DNA of 64,000 nt from Aurelia coerulea. Lineage: Eukaryota; Cnidaria; Scyphozoa; Semaeostomeae; Ulmaridae. Below the pieces are notes generated by a model. The model was not told where the DNA came from. It was given only the letters and a program-made list of their open reading frames with translations, and did not search any database. The DNA is taken from positions 13,492,501 to 13,556,500 of the forward strand of contig CM076960.1 of NCBI GenBank assembly GCA_039566865.1, in the 5' to 3' direction. A program made the translations under genes and the position numbers. Below, in pieces: positions 1 to 9,547 of this stretch (position 1 is its first letter; each line of letters opens with the position of its first letter).

Positions 1-54
1 AATGTTGACTGAAGAGGCAGGAGGTAGACTTAAAGCATTATATTAAAAACATAC

Positions 55-245
55 TTTCCAACGACCATCTGAACAGCTGCTTTTCAATATTTTCAATTTC
101 AAAATCTCTGTTTCTCATTGACAATAACTTTATCATCAGTTTATCGATAACAACGTTGAAATCAGGACTGTAATGTTCGACTTGCTTGATGTTGAGAAGT
201 TTTGGATTCAACGCACTACGATGTCTATGCCAGTCTTCGTCATTC
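55..245 (-). CDS. Cytochrome P450, mitochondrial-type, coding exon 2 (partial gene)
   Basis: This is the second coding exon of a P450 monooxygenase on the minus strand; the rest of the gene, including the haem-binding Cys region, lies beyond the left edge. The product contains NDEDWHRHRSALNPKLL, the typical P450 helix-C region (W-x-x-x-R-x-x-L-N-P) seen in the mitochondrial clan (CYP11/24/27-like). The acceptor is a T-rich tract ending in CAG just before base 245; the donor is GTATGT after base 55. The exon starts in phase 2, so the leading G completes the AT left by exon 1 and gives an uninterrupted GVFLM-NDEDW junction. Mitochondrial-clan P450s use adrenodoxin-delivered electrons to oxidise steroids or other lipids; the substrate here cannot be told. 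Confidence 0.85.
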
Positions 246-320
246 CTGAAAAAAAAACCGAAATTAAACCGGGGACGAGTAAAACGCATTCCCCGTTTGG
301 AAGGCCACTACGCCCTAAAT

Positions 321-1600
321 CTTTTTTTTATATTAATAAAATGTTACATTACATGTTACTTACTATAGCATAGGTTCCAAATCTTTATTTCGGCGTAAAA
401 AGGTGGGTGTAAAATTCAATGACCTATTTCTTCTGATTGAATGGCTTGAAAGAAACTTTAGATACTTATTTATAATTCTACCGTTGGACTTTCCAGAAAT
501 TTTGAATATTTTTGGAAATTACAGCGTATCTTACATTTCAACTCATTTGAGGATGTGACGTCATCAAATTTCTAAATCATAAACCATATGAGTGACATAC
601 TTTTGCTTGATAACATATTGTAGGCATTCATAAATTATGGTTTTCTTTCGAAATTAATCCATGTTACGTCAAACAGTTTAGAAATTACGATGGTTTTAAG
701 TTTTTTTGAAAATTTTTCTTGAATTCTTGAGAAAATCCCTCAAAATTCAGAAATAGAGTGTCGATATCAGTTAGGTAAATTTGACATTGCCTTTCTTGAA
801 AAAGAAGAAAAACACTCTAATTCTGAAAATATTGAACATTTCAGAAAATTCCAACGGTAGAATTATAGAGACTTAGCTAAAGTTTCTTTGAAGTCATTCA
901 GTTCAAAGAAATAGGTCAGTCAATTTTACACCAGCCTTTTTAAAGATTTGGAACCTATGCTACTTACTATACTTTCTAATTACTATACTACAATACAACA
1001 CTACAGGTACGATACCACAGGCAGCAAAAGACAACGACTACGCCCGTGGCCATTAACATAAAGACATGCAAATAAATGAGATAAAGTAAAACAACTACAA
1101 AAAGCTACGCATACAATACAATTAATTACTGACAAATACTGGGAACTGTTTCACATCATAGGCGCACGATACCGAATGAAATGAACCCCGGACGACAGAA
1201 CAGGGCTCCTGGTTTTCAATGTAATCCTTTTGAAATACTCCGATTTTGTGTGGATGAACTTTGGTTCATACATCGTTTACCGAACATCAAGTGTGAAACA
1301 GACTTAACAAACGGGGAGCAAATAAAACACTTTGTGGCTGTGTGACGAATAATAAAAATTTGAGTTCAGCCAAGCCGACCAGTTTTGTGGATAAAATTTA
1401 AAGTCATTTCTAGTATATTCTTATTTACGTCATCAGAAAGGTCTTTGTTACCATACAATAAATATTGTACTACAACGTTGTTTGGAAGGCTGTTGATGTG
1501 AACAAATGGTGGTAATAATTCCGAAACTCCAGCGAGAAGATCTCGTCGGTGGATGTCGAATGAAGGGCAATGCAACAAAAAGTGTATTATTGTAAGGCAA
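321..1600 (-). mobile_element. LINE 3' fragment (family L1a), 5'-truncated
   Basis: Minus-strand copy of the LINE family also seen at 4881, 17992 and 43145. The only coding part left is about 70 codons (1578 to 1366) of the pol C-terminus, containing CPSFDIHRRDLLAGVSELL and ending FIHKTGRLG before the stop. The conserved 3' UTR follows and ends in a run of A's (T-run near 322-329 on the plus strand). The UTR is split by the MITE at 367-961. Confidence 0.8.
367..961. mobile_element. MULE-like MITE, copy 1
   Basis: A 595-bp non-coding element with terminal inverted repeats of about 55 bp starting AGCATAGGTTCCAAATCTTT. It is flanked by a perfect 9-bp duplication, ACTTACTAT, at 358-366 and 962-970, and sits in the 3' UTR of the LINE at 321-1600. 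The uninterrupted LINE copy at about 5530 shows the empty site. A 9-bp TSD with long TIRs suggests a Mutator-like element; no transposase is present. It is 71 bp longer than copy 2 because of an internal segment that also occurs alone near 1640-1710. Confidence 0.85.
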
Positions 1601-1929
1601 ACAAACTGGTCTTGATTTTGGGCCTGTTTGGAGTTTCTTGAAGGGGTTTCTTGAGAAAATCCCTCAAAATTCAGAAATAGAGTGTCGATATCAGTCAGGT
1701 AAATTTGACATTGCCTTGATATCCAGGGAGCAGTGGCCTTTCAAACGTAGGTATAGCCTACGAATAAGACAAACGAACGCCAAGTGCCATTCATCTTCTT
1801 ATTGCTTTCATCTTTCGAGAACATCAAAATAGCGGGCGACCCAAAAAATGTATATGGATTTAGTTTACTCCAGTGCTGTGAATTTAGCTTCAATCAATGT
1901 CTAACCACTCTAAAAATGCTCCTCGATAG

Positions 1930-2350
1930 TTAACTGGAACATAGGTACCTCGTTTGTAGGTATCGTTGGTATTGGTGCTTTGAGAGCAGATATGTTAATC
2001 TTGAAAGCACAAATTTGCCTCTTTCTGCAAAGCAGAGCCTTTCCGCCTTTCGGCCTAAGCAATTTCTTAAGGCACAGCATGTCAATCAACGATATCGATA
2101 GCCTTGATAAATTTGAACAATAGTAGATCTTGTGTTATTCTGTTTTCCACAAGTCACCTCCCAGTCACCCATTGAGAAGTTTCTCAATTTTCATAAATTT
2201 CAGTTCATAATTTCGTTGTGCTTCAGGAATTTGCTTAGGCCAAAAGGCCAAAGCTCTGGTTTGCAAATGGATGCAAATTTGAGCTTTCAAGATTGATATT
2301 TCTGCTCTTAAAGTGCCAATACCAACAAACGAGGCATCTGTGTTCAAGCT
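1930..2350. pseudogene. Inverted pair of LTR-retroelement RNase H fragments
   Basis: The minus-strand arm (about 2165-2347) encodes a decayed RNase H segment: NTDASFVGIGT, then RALAFWPKQIPEAQRNYELK, matching the family pattern T-D-A-S..G-x-G...P-x-A-F-x-S-x-x-L..A-x-x-N-Y. A second copy in opposite orientation at about 1945-2080 is more damaged, and similarity extends past the coding part at both outer ends (TAGTTAACTGGAACA against a related string near 2350). This is a foldback structure carrying gene debris in both arms, not a working gene. Confidence 0.6.
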
Positions 2351-2431
2351 AACTATACAGGAACATTTTGAGAATGATTAACTATTGATTAAAGCTAAAA
2401 TTTTCGAAAAATGGAAAAATGGAAAAAGCGT

Positions 2432-2495
2432 GACGAGAGCGAGTTTCGAACTCGCGACCTGCTGCATTCTAGGCAGTTGCTCTACCCACTTTGTC
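2432..2495 (-). pseudogene. tRNA-like sequence (tRNA pseudogene or SINE head)
   Basis: On the minus strand there is a box-A-like GTGGGTAGAGCA, an anticodon-arm-like stem-loop (CTGC..CTAGAAT..GCAG, nominal anticodon AGA) and a perfect T arm (GCGAG-TTCGAAA-CTCGC) containing box B. The 5' acceptor strand pairs poorly with the 3' strand, so a functional tRNA is unlikely. Confidence 0.5.
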
Positions 2496-3325
2496 GAAAA
2501 ATTTGTCGACATTTGTCGAAAAATTTACCAAATCTTATGTTATAAATTCTACCAAAAAGATTAAAGCTAGATTCACATCACGATCTGTACAAATTTTTTG
2601 GGACACCAGGTACAAATCTTAGCTGCTTTTAACTATGGTGAGTTATTTAATCAATTACGTTGCTTCGAGGCTGGGGTGGGTGAGGCTGGTAGGCTTTCTC
2701 TAAATTTTAGGACACTTTTACCACCAAAAGTTTCCAATGAGTTTCTTGTATTTTGATGTCGGAAATATTAACTCATTTTGTTAGAATGATTGTAAATTAT
2801 TTGGTAAGATTTACTGAGATATCAAAACAAATGATAGCATAATTCAAACTCAGAACAATTGTCAAAACAGTTACTATTACTGTACAGTTTAAAGTTTGTT
2901 TGAATGGCCAGAAAAAATTGAAGCTGCAAATTACAACAGCTTTAATTCTTAGCTTTTTCAATCCAGCAATTTGCCTGTACGACTATATGCTATATGACTG
3001 ATTTTTGCAAAGTTTTCCTTCTTGGAGGGGAGGGGGGGGGGCTGCTGCTTTTCCAGCCTCTTGGCCCGTACGGTTAACGTAAGTTTCTGATTGAAGAATT
3101 AGTGTAATTTTCGTGCTATTCCGGCAATCAAAACTCAATTGAATAATTTTCTTACAATATCGAATTTCACAATCACCGATAAAATGAAATTTTTATGATT
3201 TTCCAATCGGTGCAAGTTATTGCAACTCGCCTGATTTTTTAAACTCAACATTTAGAAATGTAAAGAAACATTTTATTTTTTTTCCTCGCCTTGGTTACTT
3301 GAGAAACAAATGAATTGTAACTCAC

Positions 3326-3762
3326 ATCAAAAAGACTCCCTCAGGTAGGTTATGTTTCTTATGATATCTACTCCATGCAGGGAAAGATTTCTCTCTTCTA
3401 GGGTACTTGCCCTCTTGTCTGTAAACTTCCTCAATCAAGTCTGGATCTGATATAACCACCATTCTTTCAGGACCCAACTTCAACTGAAATATTTTCCCAT
3501 ATTGCTTCTGAAATAACTGCAAGGCATGATTGAATTTGTGCAACCCTCCGGCTTTCTGCATTTGGAAAAGATTGCCAAGAAGTGGGACTTTCGTCGGACC
3601 TGGCATCACTGAAAGTCCTTTCATGTCGTCTGAGTTGCAAATAAATGACGTACTAACTGCTCGTGTACCAAGTAAACTCGTAGCCCGCGTCGCATTTTGT
3701 ATGAAAAGCGAAGAGGAGGTGCAGCTCCCAGTCAAAGCAACTCTTCTACAGCAGTGAAACAT
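3326..3762 (-). CDS. Cytochrome P450, mitochondrial-type, coding exon 1 (N-terminus)
   Basis: First coding exon, starting at the ATG at 3762-3760. Residues 1-45 are rich in Arg, Ser and Thr and almost lack acids, as expected of a mitochondrial targeting peptide. Residues 53-67 are the proline-rich hinge (MPGPTKVPLLGNLFQ) that starts the P450 fold, followed by YGKIFQLKLGPERMVVISDPDLIEEVYRQEG, written here only as the beta-1/helix-B region around residues 88-118, and KYPRREKSFPAW. The exon ends with the consensus donor GTGAGT after base 3326, and its phase fits the exon at 55-245. No hydrophobic ER anchor is present, which supports the mitochondrial rather than the microsomal class. Exact CYP family is not assignable from about 210 residues. 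Confidence 0.87.
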
Positions 3763-4560
3763 CTACGAAAGAATAAAAACGATCAGAAATACATTGGCTG
3801 AGCATTGATTATGTTTGATTTCATGATTAGCTAATTAACTGTTTAGTAATGCTGTGCACTATGCTGGCACAATTTTCCCAGTTCTTCAGAACCAACAATA
3901 TTCTTAACCACACCAGCTAGCTCCAGCAATTTTGACATTTTAGCAGGCTTTGCTGCTTCAAATATTAAGGAGCGGGTGGAGAGAGGGCACGTGGGTGCGG
4001 TCACACCAAATTTTGCCAAATGGGAAACGCAGTATATTGGGATTAAAACTATCGCATCGCATAAGGGCTCAGTCATTTGCAACACAACGTACCGGGGCGG
4101 GTTACAATTTCCAAACTGGTTAAAAATTCCACACCCCTTACAATTTTCCAAAAAGTTACTCATTGGGAAATCAGACAAATACTCATACTCCAGTGGCCAT
4201 CTATCAACGTATTTTTAGATGACCACATCAAAAACTTTCTGTTGTTGTGACAGATGCAAAAGATAGAATTGCAACACTATGTCAACCTTATGCAGTGCTA
4301 CAAAAGAAGGCCAATGAGCTGGATCTTTATACGAATATACTGCCAAGCTAGCTATCCTTGCATGCTTGCAGGTGTGCAACGATATGGTCAGGGGTCAGTC
4401 AGTAGTGAATAGTCTTTTTTATTTAGCATGTCAAGAATTACTTTGAAAAAACTAAAAAAATCTTTAAAAAATTTCAATGTTTCATAACCCCCATTTTTCT
4501 TTGATTAGTTTATGGGATTTTCACCTAGTGATACGCCTCTCGCATTTCAATCATTGCATA
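3763..4560. other. Upstream of the P450; no assigned gene
   Basis: This should hold the P450 promoter and 5' UTR, but I see no clear TATA box or start-site signal. Two opposite-strand open frames overlap here: 3843-4178 minus (111 codons, five or more Cys) and 3976-4218 plus (80 codons). Neither resembles a family I know, and both are short enough to be chance. Confidence 0.4.
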
Positions 4561-4823
4561 CCAGGGGGGTACCCTAGTGTATTTAGGATAACGGTGCTCA
4601 GATTAGTTTTTGGGTCTAAAATTTGGGCTACTCTTTTAAGGGTTATTTTTGGGTCAATGATTCGCACAGTTATTTCTTTGGGCTCCTGAAATTTTGACTT
4701 ATTTTTTTGGGTCTCAAATATGGGAAAAATTTATAAATTGGGAGAAATGAAATTTACAAACGAAATTAAAATCAAGCAACATAACTAGAAAATGAAAGAA
4801 CTAGAATATCCAAATACAATATA

Positions 4824-5734
4824 CCAGGTGTCCCAAAATGATGTATCATTGTTTGATTGCTTACATGTCCATAACCGATGGGATTGAAGATACAGAACAC
4901 TTTTTGTTGTTTTGCCCTTCATTCGGCATTCACCGACGAGATCTTTTCGCTGGAGTTTCGGAATTATTACAACCATTTGTTCACATCAACAGCCTTCCAA
5001 ACAACGTTCTAGTACAATATTTATTGTATGGTGATAAAGACCTTCCTGATGAAGTAAATAAGAATATACTAGAAATGACCTTAGATTTTATCCACAAAAC
5101 TGGTCGGTTTGGCTGAACTCAAATTTTTATTATACGTCACACAGCCACAAGGTGTTTTATTTGCTCCCCGCTTGTTAAGTCTGTTTCACACTTGATGTTC
5201 GGTAAACGATGTATGAACCAAAGTTCATCCACACAAAATCGGAGTATTTCAAAAGGATTACATTGAAAACCAGTAGCCCTGTTCTGTCGTCTGGGGTTCC
5301 TATCATTCGGTATCGTGCGCCTATTATGCTGGCCTTACATCAAATGTGAAACAGTTCCCAGTATTTGTCAGTAATTACTTGTATTGTATGCGTAGCTTTT
5401 TGTAGATGTTTTACTTAATCTCATTTATTTGCATGTCTTTATGTTAATGGCCACGGGCGTAGTCATTGTCTTTTGCTGCCTGTGGTATCGTACCTGTAGT
5501 GTTGTATTGTAGTATAGTAATTAGAAAGTATAGTAGGTAACATGTAATGTAACATTTTATGAATATAAAAAAAAACCAATGAACAAATTTTCAAACACCT
5601 TGTTTTATTCGATTGTCTAAGGCTAAATTGTATTTTAAGATGTTGGCTGTGGTTTTACCAGTTTTTGAAAATCGGTTCATCAGTTATGGACATATAAGCA
5701 ATCAAACGATAATACATCATTTTGGGACACACAG
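4824..5734. mobile_element. Mariner-like non-autonomous element, itself split by a LINE
   Basis: The terminal inverted repeats are about 50 bp: left CCAGGTGTCCCAAAATGATG.., right ..CATCATTTTGGGACACACAG, both continuing into GTTTGATTGCTTA.ATGTCCATAAC. TA dinucleotides flank both ends (4822-4823, 5735-5736), as for Tc1/mariner elements. No transposase frame. The LINE at 4881-5573 lies within the left repeat. Confidence 0.75.
4881..5573 (+). mobile_element. LINE (family L1a), 5'-truncated copy
   Basis: Encodes the last ~78 residues of the LINE pol protein (EDTEHFLLFCPSF.. to ..FIHKTGRFG, stop at 5114-5116), then a 3' UTR ending in a short A-run. It is inserted in the left inverted repeat of the mariner-like element, whose sequence resumes after the A-run. 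The target duplication is AACCGATG (4873-4880) against AACCAATG (5574-5581), one base having changed. Confidence 0.8.
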
Positions 5735-5941
5735 TATGATACAGAGAAATCTAATCAGTTAGCATACTTTTCTACATATTTAAATAGCTACTGAATGATA
5801 GTTTTTGGGGTATGTAGGGTCGGAAAAAATATTTTTTGGGGTCTCTTTTCGTTCTAATTTTTTTGGGTTGATGCGTAGTACCCCAGCCAGAGCACGCCCA
5901 TCCTAAATAAACACAATAGCCTCCCTCGGCACTGCCTACAT

Positions 5942-8630
5942 TTGCTCTGCATGCTTTTAAATCGGAGAGACAGAGAAGGAAAAGAAATCATCCTTCTTGG
6001 AGACACGAATTGTGATCTCACAACAAAACAGGCTGATCAGCCCATCGACAATGACACAAGACATGTGACTAGTCTGTATGAGCTGTTCAGCTTCCATCAG
6101 CTTATCAAAGAGCCAACCAGGGTCACTTTAGACACCTCTTCCATAATTGATCATATAGCTACAACTTGTGCCAGCAACATCATCAAATCAGGAGTGCATG
6201 AAGTTTCTATGAGTGATCATTATATGGTATACTGTGTCCGTAAGTTTAATGGAGCAGTAGTAAAAGGCCATAAAATGATAAAAACTCGAAAAATGGAAAA
6301 AAAATTTTAATGAGCAGGCATTCCTATCTGATGTTGCTGGGATCGATTGGGAGCAAATGCTTACTGAAACTGATGATATAAATGTGCTTGTTAACCACTG
6401 GACTAGCTTACTCTCTCTGATCGTTGACAAACATGCCCCAATATGTGAAATGCGTGTCTCAGAAAAGTATTAAGGACCTTTGGGATTTAATGCGGACAAG
6501 AGATAAGTTAAAGAAATATGCTGTCAAGAGTAAGTCCACACTTCTGTTGGACTCATATAGACAAGTTCGCAACAAGGTCAATTCTCTAAATATTCAGCTT
6601 AAGAAAGAGTACTACAATAATAAAATTTCTGCATGCAAGGGCAACATGAAAGAATCATGGAAGACAATCAATGAACTTCTCAATAAGAGGTCTAAGTCAA
6701 GTAACATTGATACTCTTAAGGGGTCTGGTTCAGAAACTGTTCACAAGAAGGATATTCCTGACGCAATGAACAGTTACTTCTGCTCAGTTGGTAAGGATCC
6801 TGCTGATAAGATCAGTTCAGCTCCAAACCCCCTTCTGTCAGGTGACTTTGAAATGAACAAAACTAAAGCAAAGTTCCACTTTAGGACTATTAAGGTGCAA
6901 GAAATCAGAGATGCATTTGCAAAGGTTAAAACAGCAAAGAGCTTTGGAACTGATAATATCTCTAGCTACTTTTTGAAGCTTGCTTTACCTTTCATTGAAA
7001 ATTCCCTTGGTTTCTTATTTAATACATCAATTGAAACAAGTATGTTTCCTGACTCATGGAAAATTGCTAGAGTTACTCCTATTTTCAAAGATGGGGACAA
7101 GGCTGATAAGTCAAATTATCGCCCCATTTCAGTCTTACCTGTCATTTCAAGGCTCTTTGAAAAGCTAGTAACCAATCAGGTGTATACGCATATGGAAGAT
7201 AACGGTCTGTTTTCATCTGGCCAATCTGCCTATTTGCGCCTGCATTCTACTGTAACCCACCTATTTAAAAATACTGACGATTGGTACAATGGGCTGGATC
7301 TTGGGAAGCTTGTGGGCCTAGTTTTAATTGATCTAAAAAAAGCATTTGACACTGTTGACCATGAGATTCTTTGCCAAAAACTGGCGCACTATGGCGTTCA
7401 ACAGCGGGAACTCGCATGGTTTACATCATACCTATACAACCGAAAACAGTTTTGTCGGGTTAATAGTGTAAGTTCAAAAACCGAGGGGTAGATGTTGGTG
7501 TGCCCCAAGGCTCATGTCTTGGTCCCCTTCTCTTCCTTATTTATATCAATGATCTACCACAAGCTGTCCAAAATTCAGTTGTTTCTATGTATGCTGATGA
7601 TACAAGTCTGTGCTACCAGTCTTCAGATATAAGTGTGCTGAATGACGCCATCAATGATGATCTCAAACAACTGGACACTTGGCTTCAAGGCAACAAACTC
7701 TCTTTGAATGTTGAGAAAACAAATTCCATGTTAGTTTCCACTAAGCAAAAGCATAACATCCTCAAAAATCGAAATGAGGATTTGGATTTGAAAATTCGTG
7801 ACAACGAGCTCAAAGTAATCAAAAAAACTAAATACCTTGGTGTGCAGATTGATAACTCTCTTAACTGGAAAGAGCACATCAAGACTGTTTCTACTAAAGT
7901 TTCTAGAGCTATTGGCTTTTTAAAGCATGCCAAAAACTTTCCTACGGCAGGACAGGAAACTCTGAAGACTCTTTACACAGGTATTGTCGAGCCACACTTT
8001 CGATATTGTTGCTCTGTTTGGGGTTGTGCCGGATCGACTGAGCTGAATCAGTTGCAAAAACTTCAAAACCGAGCTGCTAGAATTCTAACCAATAGCAGTT
8101 TTGACACCCCAAGTAGACCACTTATTGACAGGCTGGGTTGGAAGACCATTGAAGAACTTATAGCTGGTGAATCTAAAACAATGGTCTTCAAGTCCCTGCA
8201 TGAACTGGCTCCGCAATACCTCTGTGACCTCTTCACCCGAAACTCAAAGAGCTCTTTGTATGTCCTGCGTCATACAGAGACAGATTTAAGACTACCCAAG
8301 AAAAAGTCAAGTAATGGGCAAAAATGTTTTTCTTATCGAGGAGCAAAAATATGGAATGACCTTCCTGCTAAAACCAAACAGGCATCTTCCCTAAATAGTT
8401 TTTAAACAGTCTATTTAGAAGTTAGTGTTTCTTTCCTTTTATCTTAAACTTTGTAAAATGTTATTAGGTTTTTATAGTTATGGTTTTTATTGTATTTAAT
8501 GATAGTGTATTTAATCTATTCATTTGTAATTTTATATTGTAAGTAGTGTTTTTAAGTGGAGGGCCCCTTGTAAAACAGCTCCGGCTGAAGGGCAACCCTC
8601 CTTAAAAGAATCAAATATCAAATAATATAT
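5942..8630 (+). pseudogene. APE-type LINE with reverse transcriptase (family L2a), decayed
   Basis: Three overlapping frames form one decayed pol. 5942-6310: the end of an exonuclease-III-type endonuclease (IILLGDTNCDL, later IDHIAT and SDHYMVYC). 6424-7491: reverse transcriptase with YRPISVLPVISRLFEKLV and LIDLKKAFDTVDHEIL. 7500-8405: PQGSCLGPLLFLIYINDL, catalytic YADDT, and the C-terminal YRGAKIWNDLP. Frameshifts lie in the A-run near 6300, near 6465, and in the G-run near 7488; the 5' end is missing. The 3' UTR has CTCCGGCTGAAGGGCAACCC and ends in an AT-rich simple tail near 8630. The fold and order fit the CR1/L2/Jockey group; I do not assign a clade. It cannot make an intact protein. Confidence 0.85.
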
Positions 8631-9343
8631 ATCAGAGGTCCCAGGGACAGCGCAGCGGTTTCAAAGTGGGGGGGGGGGCGGGACGGCGAGCGAAGCGAGC
8701 AAACATGGGGGCCCGGGGGCTTGCCCGCGGAAATTTTTTTGAGACCACGCCCTTTAGAACGTCGGAAAACGCCCTTTTCAATTCAATAAAAGACTTGCCT
8801 CCCATATTTATACTGTATACAGTTTGGTTCAAAAAAGATTTCAATTACCATGAAAAGAGACATATCGTTACAACCAACAAAATTAACAGCAAAGCATTTC
8901 TTCTCATAAAATCTATTACTACTGAAGATCTGTCAGAGCAAATGTGCCAAAGATGGATGATCGTTAGCAATTTCTAAGAGGGACATCGTGTTTGCTCGTT
9001 GTTTCTGAACGTTCAATATCGCTAGATTGTTGACATTTGCTTGCTTCATATTTAAATGAAGTCAAGTTTTGAGACATCTAGCCATTGAGGTCATTGAGAA
9101 GGTCTGTCAGCAAATGCAGCAGTTGCCTGTATGAAAATATTGAAAATTCCATATTTGTGAAAGTTTTTAGACCTATTTTTGAAAAAAGTGGGGGGGCTTT
9201 AGCACCCCCTAGCCCAACGGGTGTGTGGTCCCTGAGAGGTCCCAGTGGATAGGTTTTCTTGTTGTCCCCTTCTTGACAAGTGTCAAGGTCACAAAATTTG
9301 TCCAAAGAACTTCAAACTATCATGCTTCGAAAACACAAGTTAA
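8631..9343. other. No gene recognised
   Basis: Contains G-runs (8667, 9190), a GGCGAGCGAAGCGAGCAAAC string whose core recurs inverted near 40310, and AGGTCCCAG at both 8637 and 9237. Probably fragments of uncharacterised repeats. Confidence 0.4.
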
Positions 9344-9543
9344 AGGGAATCGACATAGTTAAAAGCTGGCCCGGGCCAGGTCAAAAATATAATCTATTGT
9401 ACTCGACGACTTTGACGCATCCGGTTTCATTGTGTAGGTAAAGAAACAATGGGTTTGTGGGCGTTTCTTTAGCCTATTTATAGCGCCTACGAGATATAGC
9501 TATGTCTCAAGGTTTGGCTATGCCTTGGCTATGTCTATTCCCT
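9344..9543. mobile_element. TTAA-flanked MITE (200 bp)
   Basis: The terminal repeats AGGGAATCGACATAG and CTATGTCTATTCCCT are flanked by TTAA at 9340-9343 and 9544-9547. The right TTAA is also the left TTAA of the next element, so the two are joined head to tail at one tetranucleotide. No coding capacity. Confidence 0.75.
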
Positions 9544-9547
9544 TTAA

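Larger units (their letters stand above)
246..3325 (-). other. P450 intron 1, repeat-filled
   Basis: The intron runs from GTGAGT at 3325 to TTTTTTTTTCAG at 246 (minus strand). It contains a LINE 3' end with a MITE in it (321-1600), a third piece of that MITE's internal segment (about 1629-1712), an inverted pair of retroelement RNase H fragments (1930-2350) and a tRNA-like sequence (2432-2495). I recognise nothing in 2500-3325 except a G-run near 3030. Confidence 0.75.
4561..5929. mobile_element. hAT-like MITE, copy 1, split by a nested element
   Basis: The flanks 4561-4820 and 5740-5929 match the two halves of the uninterrupted copy at 29947-30390: terminal CCAGGGGGGTAC, GGATA.CGGTGCTCAG, repeated TTTTTTGGGTCT strings, CTAATCAGTTAG, and TTTTTTTGGGTTGATGCGT near the right end. 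The right terminus is degraded. The intact copy shows the unoccupied sequence at the place where the mariner-like element sits here. Confidence 0.75.

Noticed and set aside
2432..2495. Functional tRNA gene
   Set aside because: The T arm is perfect but the acceptor stem is poorly paired; called a pseudogene or SINE head.
3843..4178. 111-codon minus frame upstream of the P450
   Set aside because: No family resemblance; overlapping plus-strand frame of similar length; cannot be supported as a gene.
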